Assembly: GCF_030161895.1 (NCBI RefSeq)
Contig: NZ_BSVB01000001.1
Location: forward strand, 1 to 64,000
Source of the DNA: Pseudolysinimonas kribbensis
GTDB lineage: Bacteria > Actinomycetota > Actinomycetes > Actinomycetales > Microbacteriaceae
Length of the DNA stretch: 64,000 bases
Reading direction: 5' to 3'
Under the pieces are notes generated by a model. The model was not told the DNA's origin and made no database searches. It worked only from the letters and a program-made list of their open reading frames with translations. Made by a program: the position numbers and the translations under genes. This document shows positions 43,686 through 52,532 of the stretch, in pieces; position 1 is the stretch's first letter; the number at the start of each line of letters is the position of its first letter.

Positions 43686-46600
43686 TCACTGGAAGTCGCG
43701 CGAGCGGTGCTGGACGGGTACGCGCAGCGGCTCGAAGCGGTCGGCGAGCAGGTTGGTGACGCCCTCGGGGCTGCGCTCGAGCACCCCGCGCACGATGAGC
43801 GCGGGGGAGTCGCGCACGATCCGTCGATAACGGCCCCAGACGCCCTGCGAGCAGATGACGTTCACGAGACCGTGCTCGTCCTCGAGGTTGAGGAACGTGA
43901 TCCCGGATGCCGTGGCCGGCCGCTGCCGGTGCGTCACGAGCCCCGCGACCTCGATCCGCCGTCCCGGCTCGGCGACCCGGATCGCCGCGGACGACAGCGC
44001 GCCGCGCTCGTCGAGCGCCCCGCGGAAGTGGGCGAGCGGATGGTCGTCGGTCGACATCCCGGTTGCCCAGAGGTCGGCGGCGAGGGTCTCGAACGCGCTC
44101 TGGTCGGCGAACAGCGGCGGCTGCACGGTCACGATCGAGCCGGCGAGGAACTCCTCGCGGTCCTGCGCGGCCGACCCGGCCCGCCACAGCGCCTCCCGCC
44201 GGGTGAGGCCGAACTCGTCGAACGCACCCGCGGTGGCGAGCGCCTCGAGCTGCGCCGTGACGAGGCCCGTGCGGCGCACGAGGTCCTCCATCGAACGGAA
44301 CGGACCGTTCTCGTCGCGCTCGGCGACGATGCGCTGCGCGACCTTCTCGCCGATCCGGGTGACCTCGGCGAGTCCCAGGCGCACGGCGACGTTCCCGTCG
44401 CGGCGGTGCGCGGCATCGGCGACCGCTGCCGACGGATCGAACTCGGGGATCGGCGGCTGGTGGAGGGTGCGGCACGAATCCATCCCCGTGGGTGAGGGAC
44501 TCCTCGACCCGCTCAGCGATTCCACACCGGCGTGCACGCCCGAGCGCTGGATGTCGGGGCGCCGCACCTCGACGCCGTGCCGGCGCGCATCGCCCGTGAG
44601 CGTGGCCGGGGAGTAGAACCCCATCGGCTGAGCCCGCAGCAGTCCCGCGAGGAACACGGCGGGGTAGTGCAGCTTGATCCACGAGCTCGCATAGACCAGC
44701 AGCGCGAAACTCAGGGCGTGGCTCTCGGCGAAGCCGAAGTTCGCGAAGGCCTCGATCTTCTCGTAGATCGCGTCGGCGGCGTCGCCCGTCAGGCCGTTCG
44801 ACGCCATGCCGGCGTAGAGCTTCTCGCGCAGCTTCTCGATCTTCTCCATGCCGCGCTTGGAGCCCATGGCCCGGCGCAGCAGGTCGGCGTCCTCGCCCGA
44901 GCACTCGCCGACCGCCATCGCCATCTGCATGAGCTGCTCCTGGAACACCGGCACCCCGAGCGTGCGCTCGAGCACCGGCACGAGCTTCGGATGCGCGTAG
45001 GTCACCGCCTCCTGCCCGAGCTTGCGCCGCACGAACGGATGCACGGCGCCGCCCTGGATGGGACCCGGCCGCACGAGCGCGATCTGCACGACGAGGTCGT
45101 AGAACCGCCGTGGCTGCAGGCGGGGCAGCAGCCCCATCTGCGCGCGCGACTCCACCTGGAACACCCCGATCGAGTCCGCGCGGCACAGCATGTCGTAGAC
45201 CGCGGCCTCCTCCTTGGGCAGCGTCGCGAGCTCCCACTTCTCGCCGGTGGCCTCGCGGATGAGGTCGAAGCAGTACTGCAGCGCCGCGAGCATGCCGAGC
45301 CCGAGCAGGTCGAACTTGACCAGTCCCATCCACGCCGCGTCGTCCTTGTCCCACTGGATGACGGTGCGCTTGTCCATGCGGGCGTGCTCGATCGGCACGA
45401 CCTCACCGACCGGGCGCTCGGTGAGCACCATGCCGCCCGAGTGGATGCCGAGGTGCCGCGGTGCGCCGAGCAGCTCCATCGCGAGCGCGGCGACCGGCGG
45501 CGGGATGTCGTTGTCCTCCATCGACGAGAGCGACGCGCCCCAGCGCTCCACCTGCTTGGACCACGCGTCCTGCTGGCCGGGCGAGTGCCCGAGCGCCTTC
45601 GCCATGTCGCGCACGGCGTTCTTCGGCCGGTACTGGATGACGTTGGCGACCTGCGCCGCGCGCTCGCGCCCGTACTTCTCGAACGTCCACTGGATGATCT
45701 CCTCGCGCCGGTCGGAGTCGAAGTCGACGTCGATGTCGGGCTCCTCCTCGCGCAGGCTGGAGATGAACCGCTCGAACGGCAGTCCGTAGTAGATCGAGTC
45801 GACGGCCGTGATGTTCAGCAGGTAGCAGACGGCCGAGTTCGCGGCCGAGCCGCGACCCTGGCACAGGATGCCGAGGCGCCGGGCCTCGGCGACGATCCCG
45901 TAGACGATGAGGAAGTAGCCGGGGAAGTCCTTCTGCTCGATCACGGCGAGCTCGTTCTCGATGCGCTCGCGCCCGGCCTCGTCGAGGTCGGGGTACTTCT
46001 GCGGCACGGCGTCCCAGACGAGCTGCCGCAGGTATGACATCGGGGTGTGCCCCTCGGGCACCTCCTGCGTGGGCAGCGCGGGCTTCGCGCGCCGCAGCGG
46101 GAACGCGAGCTCGTCGGCCAGAGCGACCGTCCGCTCGACGGCGCCCGGATACCGCGCGAACCGCTCCTGCATCTCGCGTCCGCTGCGCAGGTGCGCGGTT
46201 CCCGCCCCGGGCAGCCAGCCGTCGAGCTCGTCGAGGCTGCGCTGGGCGCGGACCGCGGCGACCGCGGTGGCGAGCCGGTGGTGGCGCGGGGCGGCGTAGT
46301 GCACGTTGCCGGTCGCGATGACCGGCAGCCCGCGTTCGGCGGCGAGGGCGGCGAGCGCGTCGTTGCGATCGGAGTCGAGCGGCTCGCCGTGGTCGAACAG
46401 TTCGACGTAGACGTTCTCCCGCCCGAACAACCCCGCGAGCCGGTCGAGCTCCTCGCCCGCGGCCATACGACCCGCCGGACCGAAGCCGCGCTCCTCGAGC
46501 GCGCGCCGCACCGCGCCCTTGCGGCATCCGGTGAGGATCACCCAGTGCCCGCCGGCGATCTCGGCGAGCTCGCCCAGGTCGTAGGCCGGGCGCCCCTTCT

Positions 46601-47105
46601 CGCCGCCGCGCAGCTGGGCGGCCGTGATCGCGCCCGAGAGCCGGTGGTAGCCCTCCTCCTGCCGGGCGAGCACGAGCAGGTGGTCGCCCTCGGGGTCGGG
46701 TTCGCCGTTCTGCGGGGCGCTCAGCCCGAGCGAGAGCTCCGCCCCGAACACCGTCTGCACCTCGGCCTGCTCGGCCGCCTCGGCGAACCGCGCGAGTCCG
46801 TAGAAGCCGTCGTGGTCGGTGATGGCGAGCGCGTGCAGGCCGAGCCGATCCGCCTCCTCGAGCAGCTCCTCGGGGCTGGAGGCGCCGTCGAGGAAGCTGT
46901 AGTGCGAGTGCGCGTGCAACTCGGCGTAGGGGACCGCCGCGCGGTCGCGCACGATGTCGTCGGGCCGCTGGTACGGACCGCGGCGCAACGACCACGCCGG
47001 GCTGTCGCCGCCGTCGGCCGCAGCGGGCATCTGCTTCGGCCGGCGCCGGTCGCTCAGCTTGCGCTCGATCTCCGACCACGGGATCGGCGGATTGTCGAAG
47101 CCCAT
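43686..47105 (-). CDS. dnaE2: Error-prone DNA polymerase DnaE2
   Basis: Intact C-family polymerase of 1,139 residues. The PHP domain opens with LHAHSHYSFLDGA; the palm has PDIDVDFDSDRRE (catalytic Asp residues), GRGSAANSAVCYLL and VRPGPIQGG. A C-terminal OB fold (VAGLVTHRQRP, FLNLEDEHG) ends it. DnaE2 performs damage-induced mutagenic synthesis with ImuA' and ImuB. It begins 20 bp after the imuB stop, so both should be driven by the SOS box at 48773. Confidence 0.96.
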   Translation of the reverse strand: MGFDNPPIPWSEIERKLSDRRRPKQMPAAADGGDSPAWSLRRGPYQRPDDIVRDRAAVPYAELHAHSHYSFLDGASSPEELLEEADRLGLHALAITDHDGFYGLARFAEAAEQAEVQTVFGAELSLGLSAPQNGEPDPEGDHLLVLARQEEGYHRLSGAITAAQLRGGEKGRPAYDLGELAEIAGGHWVILTGCRKGAVRRALEERGFGPAGRMAAGEELDRLAGLFGRENVYVELFDHGEPLDSDRNDALAALAAERGLPVIATGNVHYAAPRHHRLATAVAAVRAQRSLDELDGWLPGAGTAHLRSGREMQERFARYPGAVERTVALADELAFPLRRAKPALPTQEVPEGHTPMSYLRQLVWDAVPQKYPDLDEAGRERIENELAVIEQKDFPGYFLIVYGIVAEARRLGILCQGRGSAANSAVCYLLNITAVDSIYYGLPFERFISSLREEEPDIDVDFDSDRREEIIQWTFEKYGRERAAQVANVIQYRPKNAVRDMAKALGHSPGQQDAWSKQVERWGASLSSMEDNDIPPPVAALAMELLGAPRHLGIHSGGMVLTERPVGEVVPIEHARMDKRTVIQWDKDDAAWMGLVKFDLLGLGMLAALQYCFDLIREATGEKWELATLPKEEAAVYDMLCRADSIGVFQVESRAQMGLLPRLQPRRFYDLVVQIALVRPGPIQGGAVHPFVRRKLGQEAVTYAHPKLVPVLERTLGVPVFQEQLMQMAMAVGECSGEDADLLRRAMGSKRGMEKIEKLREKLYAGMASNGLTGDAADAIYEKIEAFANFGFAESHALSFALLVYASSWIKLHYPAVFLAGLLRAQPMGFYSPATLTGDARRHGVEVRRPDIQRSGVHAGVESLSGSRSPSPTGMDSCRTLHQPPIPEFDPSAAVADAAHRRDGNVAVRLGLAEVTRIGEKVAQRIVAERDENGPFRSMEDLVRRTGLVTAQLEALATAGAFDEFGLTRREALWRAGSAAQDREEFLAGSIVTVQPPLFADQSAFETLAADLWATGMSTDDHPLAHFRGALDERGALSSAAIRVAEPGRRIEVAGLVTHRQRPATASGITFLNLEDEHGLVNVICSQGVWGRYRRIVRDSPALIVRGVLERSPEGVTNLLADRFEPLRVPVQHRSRDFQ

Positions 47106-47125
47106 CGCCTACTCCCGGCCGATCA

Positions 47126-48762
47126 TCAGTCGTACCGCCCCTCGGCCCACCAGCCGCCGCCGTCGAGCACGAGCAGCCAGGCGACGCCCTCACTGTCGAC
47201 CGCCTGGAAGCGGTTGACGCTGCGGGCGGCCTCGGCATCCCACCAGCGCTCGTCGAGCGGCCACGGACCCGCCCACGCCGTCAGATCGCGCCGCGCGCCG
47301 GTCGGCGAGACCATCACGGCGGGCGGTCCGCTCAGGGCCCCGCGTTCGTCGACCGTGACCGGCTTGCCGGCCGGATCCTCGACGCCGATGCCGCGCGGCA
47401 GCTCGTAGACCATCGACGGCGCCGGCGGCGGGAGCACACCGGGCCACGGGCGACGGGGATCGCGCGCGACGAGCGGCCGGTCGCCCCACGGCACGAGCGC
47501 CTGCCGCTCGGCCGGCGTGCGACCGCCGGCCGGTGCCGCCGTCAGAACGCCCTCGTGCCCGACCATGCCCTGCACGCGCGAGAGCGCGGAGTGCACGCCC
47601 TCGTCCGGTCCGGTGCCCCAGAGCCCGCGCTCGTGCGCCCCGGCCGGGTCGACGGCCTCCGGGCTCAGCCGCACCCGGGTGACGGCGGACCGCAGCTCGC
47701 CCTCGATCGGCCGCGCGCTGCGCTTCGGATCGAGGGCGCCGGCCACCTGCCAGCGCACCCGGTCGACGACCTCGGCGGGGGAGAAGGAGCGCGGATGCAG
47801 CCACACCCGCTCGCTCGCCTCGCCGCGATCGCCGACGAGCTCCACCCGCAGCGCGGTGCACACGAGCTTCTGCTCGAGCAGGGCGGCGATGAACTCGTCG
47901 GCCGCCTGCCGCACGCCGAACGCGATCTGGTCGACCCGCTCGAGCGCCGGTTCGAAGTCGACCTGCGCGTCGACGTCCCTCGGGGGATGCGCGGGGTCGC
48001 CGGCCGCGCATCCCGACCCCCGGCCCGTGCATGCAGCCGCGCTCCCGCGGGACCGAACCGCGCGAGCACATCGTCGGCGCCGAGCTCGGCGAACTCGCCG
48101 AGCGTGCGGATGCCGAGCCGGGGGAGCAGCGAGACGAGCTCCGCGCGGTGGAGCTCAGAGCGAAGGCCATTTCTGGCCTTCGCCGCGACCCCAGCGCCGA
48201 GGGCCGTCCCGGCCCTCGGATCCTCGTCGATGAGCGTGATCGGGAGCGGAGCGAGGAAGGCGGGGGTGGCGCCGGGGGCGACGATCGTGGCGGCGTCGGC
48301 GCCGCTCTTCGCGGCGCGCTCCGCGGCGAACAGCCCGTCGGCGATGCCGACCCGCGCACCCGGCGCGCCGAGCTCGCGCGCGACGCCGAGCACGTGCACG
48401 GCCGCCGCCTTCTCGCCGCCGTAGTACCGCGCGGGCCCCCGCGCCCGCACGGCGACCGTGCCGGGACGCAGCGGATGCAGCCCCGGCAACGACTGCTCGA
48501 GCGCGACGAGCAGCGGCTCGAACGCACGCGCGTCGAGCGCGGGGTCGTAACGCAGCACGTGCAGCCGGGGTGAGCGCGCCTGCGCCTCGCGCTGCCGCAT
48601 CCCGCGCCGGACGCCGTCGTCGCGCGCCGCGGCCGAGCAGGCGACCACCTCGTTCTTCGCCACGAGCGCGATCGGTGCCTCCTCCGGCAGCCGCCCGGCC
48701 CGCGCATGGGCGAGCACGGGCCAGTCCGGCACCCAGAGCACGAGGAGGCGGGGTGGTGTCAT
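47126..48762 (-). CDS. imuB: ImuB-like Y-family polymerase homologue, one frame break and an in-frame palindrome insertion
   Basis: 545 residues after adding a C near 47987 (CCCCC). The N-terminus (RLLVLWVPDWPV) and the little-finger region are Y-family-like but the catalytic acids are not conserved, as in ImuB, which acts as an adaptor between DnaE2 and the clamp. I chose ATG 48762 over 48780: the latter falls inside the LexA box. Residues about 182-205 (GVAAKARNGLRSEL) are encoded by double-hairpin copy C, inserted in frame between DPR and AELVSLLPRLGIRTL. Confidence 0.87.
48150..48223 (+). repeat. Double-hairpin dispersed element, copy C (inside imuB)
   Basis: Begins GGAGCTCAGAGC. Hairpin 1: GCGAAGGCCA-TTTC-TGGCCTTCGC (48160-48183). 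Hairpin 2: CGAGGGCC-GTCCC-GGCCCTCG (48198-48218). It reads antisense to imuB and adds about 24 codons without breaking the frame. GAGCTC occurs both at its end and in the flanking coding sequence (48138), hinting at a target duplication. Confidence 0.9.
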
Positions 48763-48772
48763 CCCGGTATTC

Positions 48773-48788
48773 TCGAACATATGTTCGA
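48773..48788. promoter_or_regulatory. LexA (SOS) box upstream of imuB-dnaE2
   Basis: TCGAACATATGTTCGA, a perfect 16-bp palindrome that fits the Gram-positive LexA consensus CGAAC-N4-GTTCG. It lies 11-26 nt before the imuB start, where bound LexA would block transcription. The small gene at 48858 is divergent and 70 bp away and might share it. Confidence 0.92.
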
Positions 48789-48857
48789 ATGGTTCAACCC
48801 GGTCCGGCGCGTCGGGAGAGAACTGAGAGGATCGAGGGCGATGGAGGAGACCCGCCC

Positions 48858-49055
48858 GTGAGACGCCGCACCGCGATGACCGTGATCATGATCTTCGGCA
48901 TCCTGCTGACCGTCTGCGGCGTCGGCTACGCCGCAACGCAGTTCATCGAGGGCGGACCGCCCGACAGCGTCAAGATCGGGCTCGGCGTCGTCATGGCGGT
49001 CATCGGGATCATCGTCCTCGTCGCCTCGGCCCGTCAGCGGCGCCGGTCGCGCTGA
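48858..49055 (+). CDS. Small two-helix membrane protein
   Basis: 65 residues with two membrane segments (about 8-28 and 38-57) and an Arg-rich tail. Function unknown. GTG 48858 overlaps the TGA of a six-codon leader ORF starting at ATG 48841, so translation could be coupled. AGGAG lies about 12 nt upstream. Confidence 0.68.
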   Translation: MRRRTAMTVIMIFGILLTVCGVGYAATQFIEGGPPDSVKIGLGVVMAVIGIIVLVASARQRRRSR

Positions 49056-49104
49056 TCGTCGCGGCGAAACACCCCGAAACGCGCCGAGTCGCTACGGTGT
49101 GGCC

Positions 49105-50544
49105 ATGACGACGACCGCCCCTCCCCGGCCCACCTCGATCGAGCCGGGAGGCATCGAGTCGATCCCGGCCGACAAGCGCCACGGATCGCCCTGGCAGCTC
49201 CTGGCCACCTGGTCAGCCCCCAACCTCGAATTCGCCACCGTCTTCGTCGGTTTCATCGGCGTCGCGTACTTCGGCCTCGGCTTCTGGCAGGCGATCCTCG
49301 CGGTCGTCATCGGCAACGCGCTGGGCGCGACCAGCCACGGCATCCTGTCGACCTGGGGGCCGCGCGAGGGCCTCGCCCAGCTCGTGCTGAGCCGCACCGC
49401 GTTCGGCCTGCGCGGCAACATCCTGCCCGCGGCGATCAACACGATCATGGCGGGGCTCGGCTGGTTCGCCGTCAACTCGGTCTCCGGCGCCTTCGCGCTC
49501 GCGACCCTGACGCACATGCCGATCTGGCTCGCGCTGCTCATCATCGTGGTGCTCGAGGTGCTGCTGGCCTTCGTCGGGCACGATCTGGTGCAGGTCTTCG
49601 AGCGGTACGCAAGCATCGTGCTCGGCGTCGTCTTCATCATCGCGACCATCGCGATCTTCGCGAACCCGGTCGTCGGCCCGGCCCTCGGCCACTCGGCGTT
49701 CACGTTCGGCGGGTTCACCCTCACCGCGGCGGCGGCCTTCGGCTACGCCGCCGGCTGGAACCCGTACGCCTCGGACTACACCCGCTACCTGCCCAAGACG
49801 GTCAGCCGGGCCAAGACCGGCTGGGCCGCCGCGCTCGGCAACTTCGTCTCCTGCACGGTGCTCATGGCGGCCGGCGCGGCATCCGCGCTCATCGTGGCGC
49901 CGAAGAACGCGAGCCCGACCGACGCCTTCGTGCACGGGATGCCCGGCTGGGTCGCCGCCATCACCCTCCTCGCGATCGCCGTGGGCGCGATCGCCGCGAA
50001 CGCCCTCAACATCTACTCGGGCTCCATGTCGTTCCTCGCGGCCGGCATCCGGATCCGGTTCTCGCTGCGGCGGGCGATCATCGCGATCGGCTTCGGCATC
50101 CTCGGATTCCTCATCGCGCTGGTGTCGATCCTCACCGATGTGACCAGCAACTACGAGAACTTCCTGCTCGTCATCGCCTACTGGATCGCGCCGTGGCTCG
50201 GCGTCGTGCTCGTCGACCGGCTGCTGCGCCGGGGCACGGCGATCGCGGCATTCATCCCGGACCGCGCGAAGTACCGCAACCCGGCCGGCATCATCGCGTT
50301 CGTCATCGCGGCGGTCGTCTCGATCGTGCTGTTCTCGAACCAGGTGCTGTTCACGGGGCTCGTGGTGACCGCCACGGGCGGCGCGAGCTCCCCGATCGGC
50401 GACCTCACGCCGCTCGTCGGATTCGTGCTGGCCGGCCTGCTGTACCTGCTGTTCTTCCGGGTCTTCCGCCCGCAGGTCGGCGGTCCGGTCTCCGAGGAGC
50501 CGGATGTCGTGATCGGCGTCGACGCGGCGGACGAGGCCGCATGA
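49105..50544 (+). CDS. NCS1-family cytosine/purine permease
   Basis: Intact 479-residue transporter with about 12 membrane segments. NCS1 features are ESIPADKRHGSPWQL, WNPYASDYTRYLP and NALNIYSGSMSF. It probably imports cytosine or a related base, as its stop overlaps a cytosine-deaminase-type gene (ATGA). TACGGT is 6 nt before ATG 49105. It separates imuB from imuA'. Confidence 0.9.
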   Translation: MTTTAPPRPTSIEPGGIESIPADKRHGSPWQLLATWSAPNLEFATVFVGFIGVAYFGLGFWQAILAVVIGNALGATSHGILSTWGPREGLAQLVLSRTAFGLRGNILPAAINTIMAGLGWFAVNSVSGAFALATLTHMPIWLALLIIVVLEVLLAFVGHDLVQVFERYASIVLGVVFIIATIAIFANPVVGPALGHSAFTFGGFTLTAAAAFGYAAGWNPYASDYTRYLPKTVSRAKTGWAAALGNFVSCTVLMAAGAASALIVAPKNASPTDAFVHGMPGWVAAITLLAIAVGAIAANALNIYSGSMSFLAAGIRIRFSLRRAIIAIGFGILGFLIALVSILTDVTSNYENFLLVIAYWIAPWLGVVLVDRLLRRGTAIAAFIPDRAKYRNPAGIIAFVIAAVVSIVLFSNQVLFTGLVVTATGGASSPIGDLTPLVGFVLAGLLYLLFFRVFRPQVGGPVSEEPDVVIGVDAADEAA

Positions 50545-51023
50545 GCGCCGCGCCCGTTGTCGGCGCGGTGTACGCCACCGATGCCGAGAAGCTCGACGTC
50601 GCCCGGCACGAGGCCCTCGCGGGGCTCGAGGAGGGCGGCATCCCGATCGGTGCGGCGCTGTTCGACGCGGACGACCGGCTGCTCGGCTCCGGCCGCAACC
50701 AGCGCGTGCAGGGCGGCAACCCCGCCCTGCACGGCGAGACCTCCGCGTTCCTCAACGCCGGGCGTCAGCGCTCGTACCGCCGCACGACGATGGTGACCAC
50801 GCTGTCGCCGTGCTGGTACTGCTCCGGGCTCGTGCGCCAGTTCAACATCGGCCGGGTCGTGATCGGGGAGAACACGACGTTCTACGGCGGCGAGGACTGG
50901 CTGCGCGAGAACGGCGTGCGCGTCGACGTCGTGCAGGACCCGGAGCTCGTCCGGATCATGACCGACTTCATCGCGGGCAACCCCGAGCTGTGGAACGAGG
51001 ACATCGGGACGCTGGAGCTCTGA
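50541..51023 (+). CDS. Zinc-dependent nucleobase deaminase, yeast cytosine deaminase type
   Basis: Intact 160-residue CDA-fold enzyme. Zinc and catalytic motifs are LHGETSAF (HxE) and LSPCWYCSG (PCxxC). The C-terminal RIMTDFIAGNPELWNEDIG resembles fungal cytosine deaminase. It should convert cytosine to uracil after uptake by the permease. Its last codons and stop lie inside double-hairpin copy D. Confidence 0.9.
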   Translation: MSAAPVVGAVYATDAEKLDVARHEALAGLEEGGIPIGAALFDADDRLLGSGRNQRVQGGNPALHGETSAFLNAGRQRSYRRTTMVTTLSPCWYCSGLVRQFNIGRVVIGENTTFYGGEDWLRENGVRVDVVQDPELVRIMTDFIAGNPELWNEDIGTLEL

Positions 51024-51085
51024 GCGAAGGCCATTTCTGGCCTTCGCGGCGACGCCAGTCCCGACGCCCGTCTCGGGCGTCGGTC
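51014..51085 (+). repeat. Double-hairpin dispersed element, copy D
   Basis: Begins GGAGCTCTGAGC, overlapping the deaminase stop. Hairpin 1: GCGAAGGCCA-TTTC-TGGCCTTCGC (51024-51047), identical to copy C. Hairpin 2: CGACGCCC-GTCTC-GGGCGTCG (51062-51082), with compensating changes against copies A and C. It could serve as a terminator for the permease-deaminase unit. Confidence 0.9.
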
Positions 51086-51094
51086 CGGAGTGAG

Positions 51095-51256
51095 TCAGGA
51101 TGCGGGCGGCGCGGTGCCGTTCGACGAGGGCGCGTTGTTTTCCGGATGAAGCCGCAGCCAGCGGATGCCGACCGTGATCCAGACGACGAGACCGACGATC
51201 ACGAGGATGACGCCGGCCGCCAACAGGGTGAACCATCCGATCGCAAAGATCTGCAT
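51095..51256 (-). CDS. Small single-helix membrane peptide
   Basis: 53 residues with one strong membrane helix (about 4-28, LLAAGVILVIVGLVVWI) and a polar tail. Function unknown. ATG 51256 is 64 bp after the imuA' stop in the same direction. A longer N-terminus is possible but adds only polar residues. Confidence 0.55.
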   Translation of the reverse strand: MQIFAIGWFTLLAAGVILVIVGLVVWITVGIRWLRLHPENNAPSSNGTAPPAS

Positions 51257-51320
51257 GGGGTCATTGTGCTGTCCCTGAGCCTTGTTCGGCATCCGGCTCG
51301 TCGCGCAGCGGCCGCGACGT

Positions 51321-52127
51321 TCAGCCGACAACGCGGAGCCGGTCCATGCGGTCGGCGCGGTCGGCGCGGTCGGCGCCCTCCGGTCGGGCGACGACCGCCT
51401 CGACGGTGGTCCCGCCGGGACCGGGCAGCCACAGCCGGCGTGAGCGCGGACGACCCGACCATGCCGCCGAGGCGGAGGTCACGGTCGCCTGGCGCCCGAC
51501 GAGGTGGCCGAAACCGGCGCCGACGCCGGCCCACGCCGACTCCGTGACGGCGAGTCGGGCATCCGCCCGCGGCCAGTCGCCGAGGCTCACGAGCACGGCC
51601 TCGCGCTGACGCAGCCGGGACGAGAGCCTGCCCGCGGTCGCCTCGCCGATGCGCGGCACGCCCGGTGCGGCCGACGGCGGCTTCACGAGCACGATCGAGA
51701 CGACGTCGACGAGCGCGGCGACGACCGCGAGCCACTGCTCACCCGGATGCGGCACCAGCACGAGCCGGTCGAGATCGACACCGAGGCCGGCGGCCGCCTC
51801 CACCCCGAGATCGGGCACCCCGACCACGGCGCACCAGGCCCCCGCGGCGCTCGCGCCCTGCAGCAGGGCGAGGGCGAGGGTCGTCGACCCGGCGACCGCG
51901 TAGGTGCCGCCGGCACTCAGCGCCCCGTTCGGCAGCAGGTCGGCGAGGGCGGGGTGGGTCGGCAGCGCCCGTGTGTCGATGCGGTTGCGCTGCATGCTCC
52001 GGATGCGCGCCTGCAGCTCGCGCACCACGTCACCCTGCGCGCGGCCAGTCGGGGCGTGGCCGCCCCGATCGAGTTCGGCCTCCACCTCCGACAGCTCGAA
52101 GGTGACGGCCGCTGCTGTCGCCGTCAT
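51321..52127 (-). CDS. ImuA'-type RecA-like protein
   Basis: Intact, 268 residues. Resembles the ImuA/ImuA' family that works with ImuB and DnaE2: a RecA-like fold with a degenerate P-loop (VAGSTTLALALL, no Lys), WCAVVGVPDLGVEAAAGLGV and LDRLVLVPHPG. I chose ATG 52127; ATG 52175 would run through the LexA box. It has its own SOS box and lies 2.5 kb from imuB instead of next to it. Confidence 0.85.
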   Translation of the reverse strand: MTATAAAVTFELSEVEAELDRGGHAPTGRAQGDVVRELQARIRSMQRNRIDTRALPTHPALADLLPNGALSAGGTYAVAGSTTLALALLQGASAAGAWCAVVGVPDLGVEAAAGLGVDLDRLVLVPHPGEQWLAVVAALVDVVSIVLVKPPSAAPGVPRIGEATAGRLSSRLRQREAVLVSLGDWPRADARLAVTESAWAGVGAGFGHLVGRQATVTSASAAWSGRPRSRRLWLPGPGGTTVEAVVARPEGADRADRADRMDRLRVVG

Positions 52128-52137
52128 CGCTCCAGTG

Positions 52138-52153
52138 TCGAACATGTGTTCGA
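52138..52153. promoter_or_regulatory. LexA (SOS) box upstream of imuA'
   Basis: TCGAACATGTGTTCGA contains CGAAC-N4-GTTCG and differs from a perfect palindrome at one pair. It lies 11-26 nt before the imuA' start, the same spacing as the imuB box. Confidence 0.9.
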
Positions 52154-52195
52154 TGGTGTCAACGACGGCCGACACCTGCGTGTGCTGCGCTCCGC

Positions 52196-52497
52196 TCAGC
52201 CGACGTCGAGCAGGCGGATCGAGACGCGCGCCGTGTCGCCCTCGTCGACGCCCTCCTTCTCGTAGACGGCGCGCTTGACGGGCATCGTGTACCGACCGTC
52301 ACCGCCCGGGAAGATCGAGGTGCGCCACGTGCTGGCACCGAGAGTGACGTCGACGCGCAGCGACTCGAAGCCGCGCGGGGAGCGGGCAGCTCGCCGATCT
52401 CCTCCGACACGTCGGCGGGCAGCGAGACGAACAGCCACTTCTCCCGCCGCGACGCCCAGCGGTAGAGCTCGGCCTCGAACGCGTACGACGCGGTCAT
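52196..52497 (-). CDS. DUF1905 domain protein, one frame break
   Basis: 100 residues after adding a C near 52380 (CCCC; restores LPAPPRGFESLRVDV). FEAELYRW and WLFVSLPADVSEEI at the start, then VDVTLGASTWRTSIFP and the ending RVSIRLLDVG, are typical of DUF1905, a small beta-barrel family of unknown function. Confidence 0.85.
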
Positions 52498-52532
52498 GAC
52501 TCGACTATCGCAGGTCGAAGTCGGAGCGCGCG

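Noticed and set aside
44460-44540. Foreign insert in dnaE2 (low-complexity Ser/Pro segment)
   Set aside because: The segment sits in a region that is normally variable in DnaE2 and shows no similarity to the repeats found here.
49056-49104. Riboswitch before the cytosine permease
   Set aside because: Only 49 bp are available, with a TACGGT box 6 nt before the ATG; no aptamer-like fold is possible.
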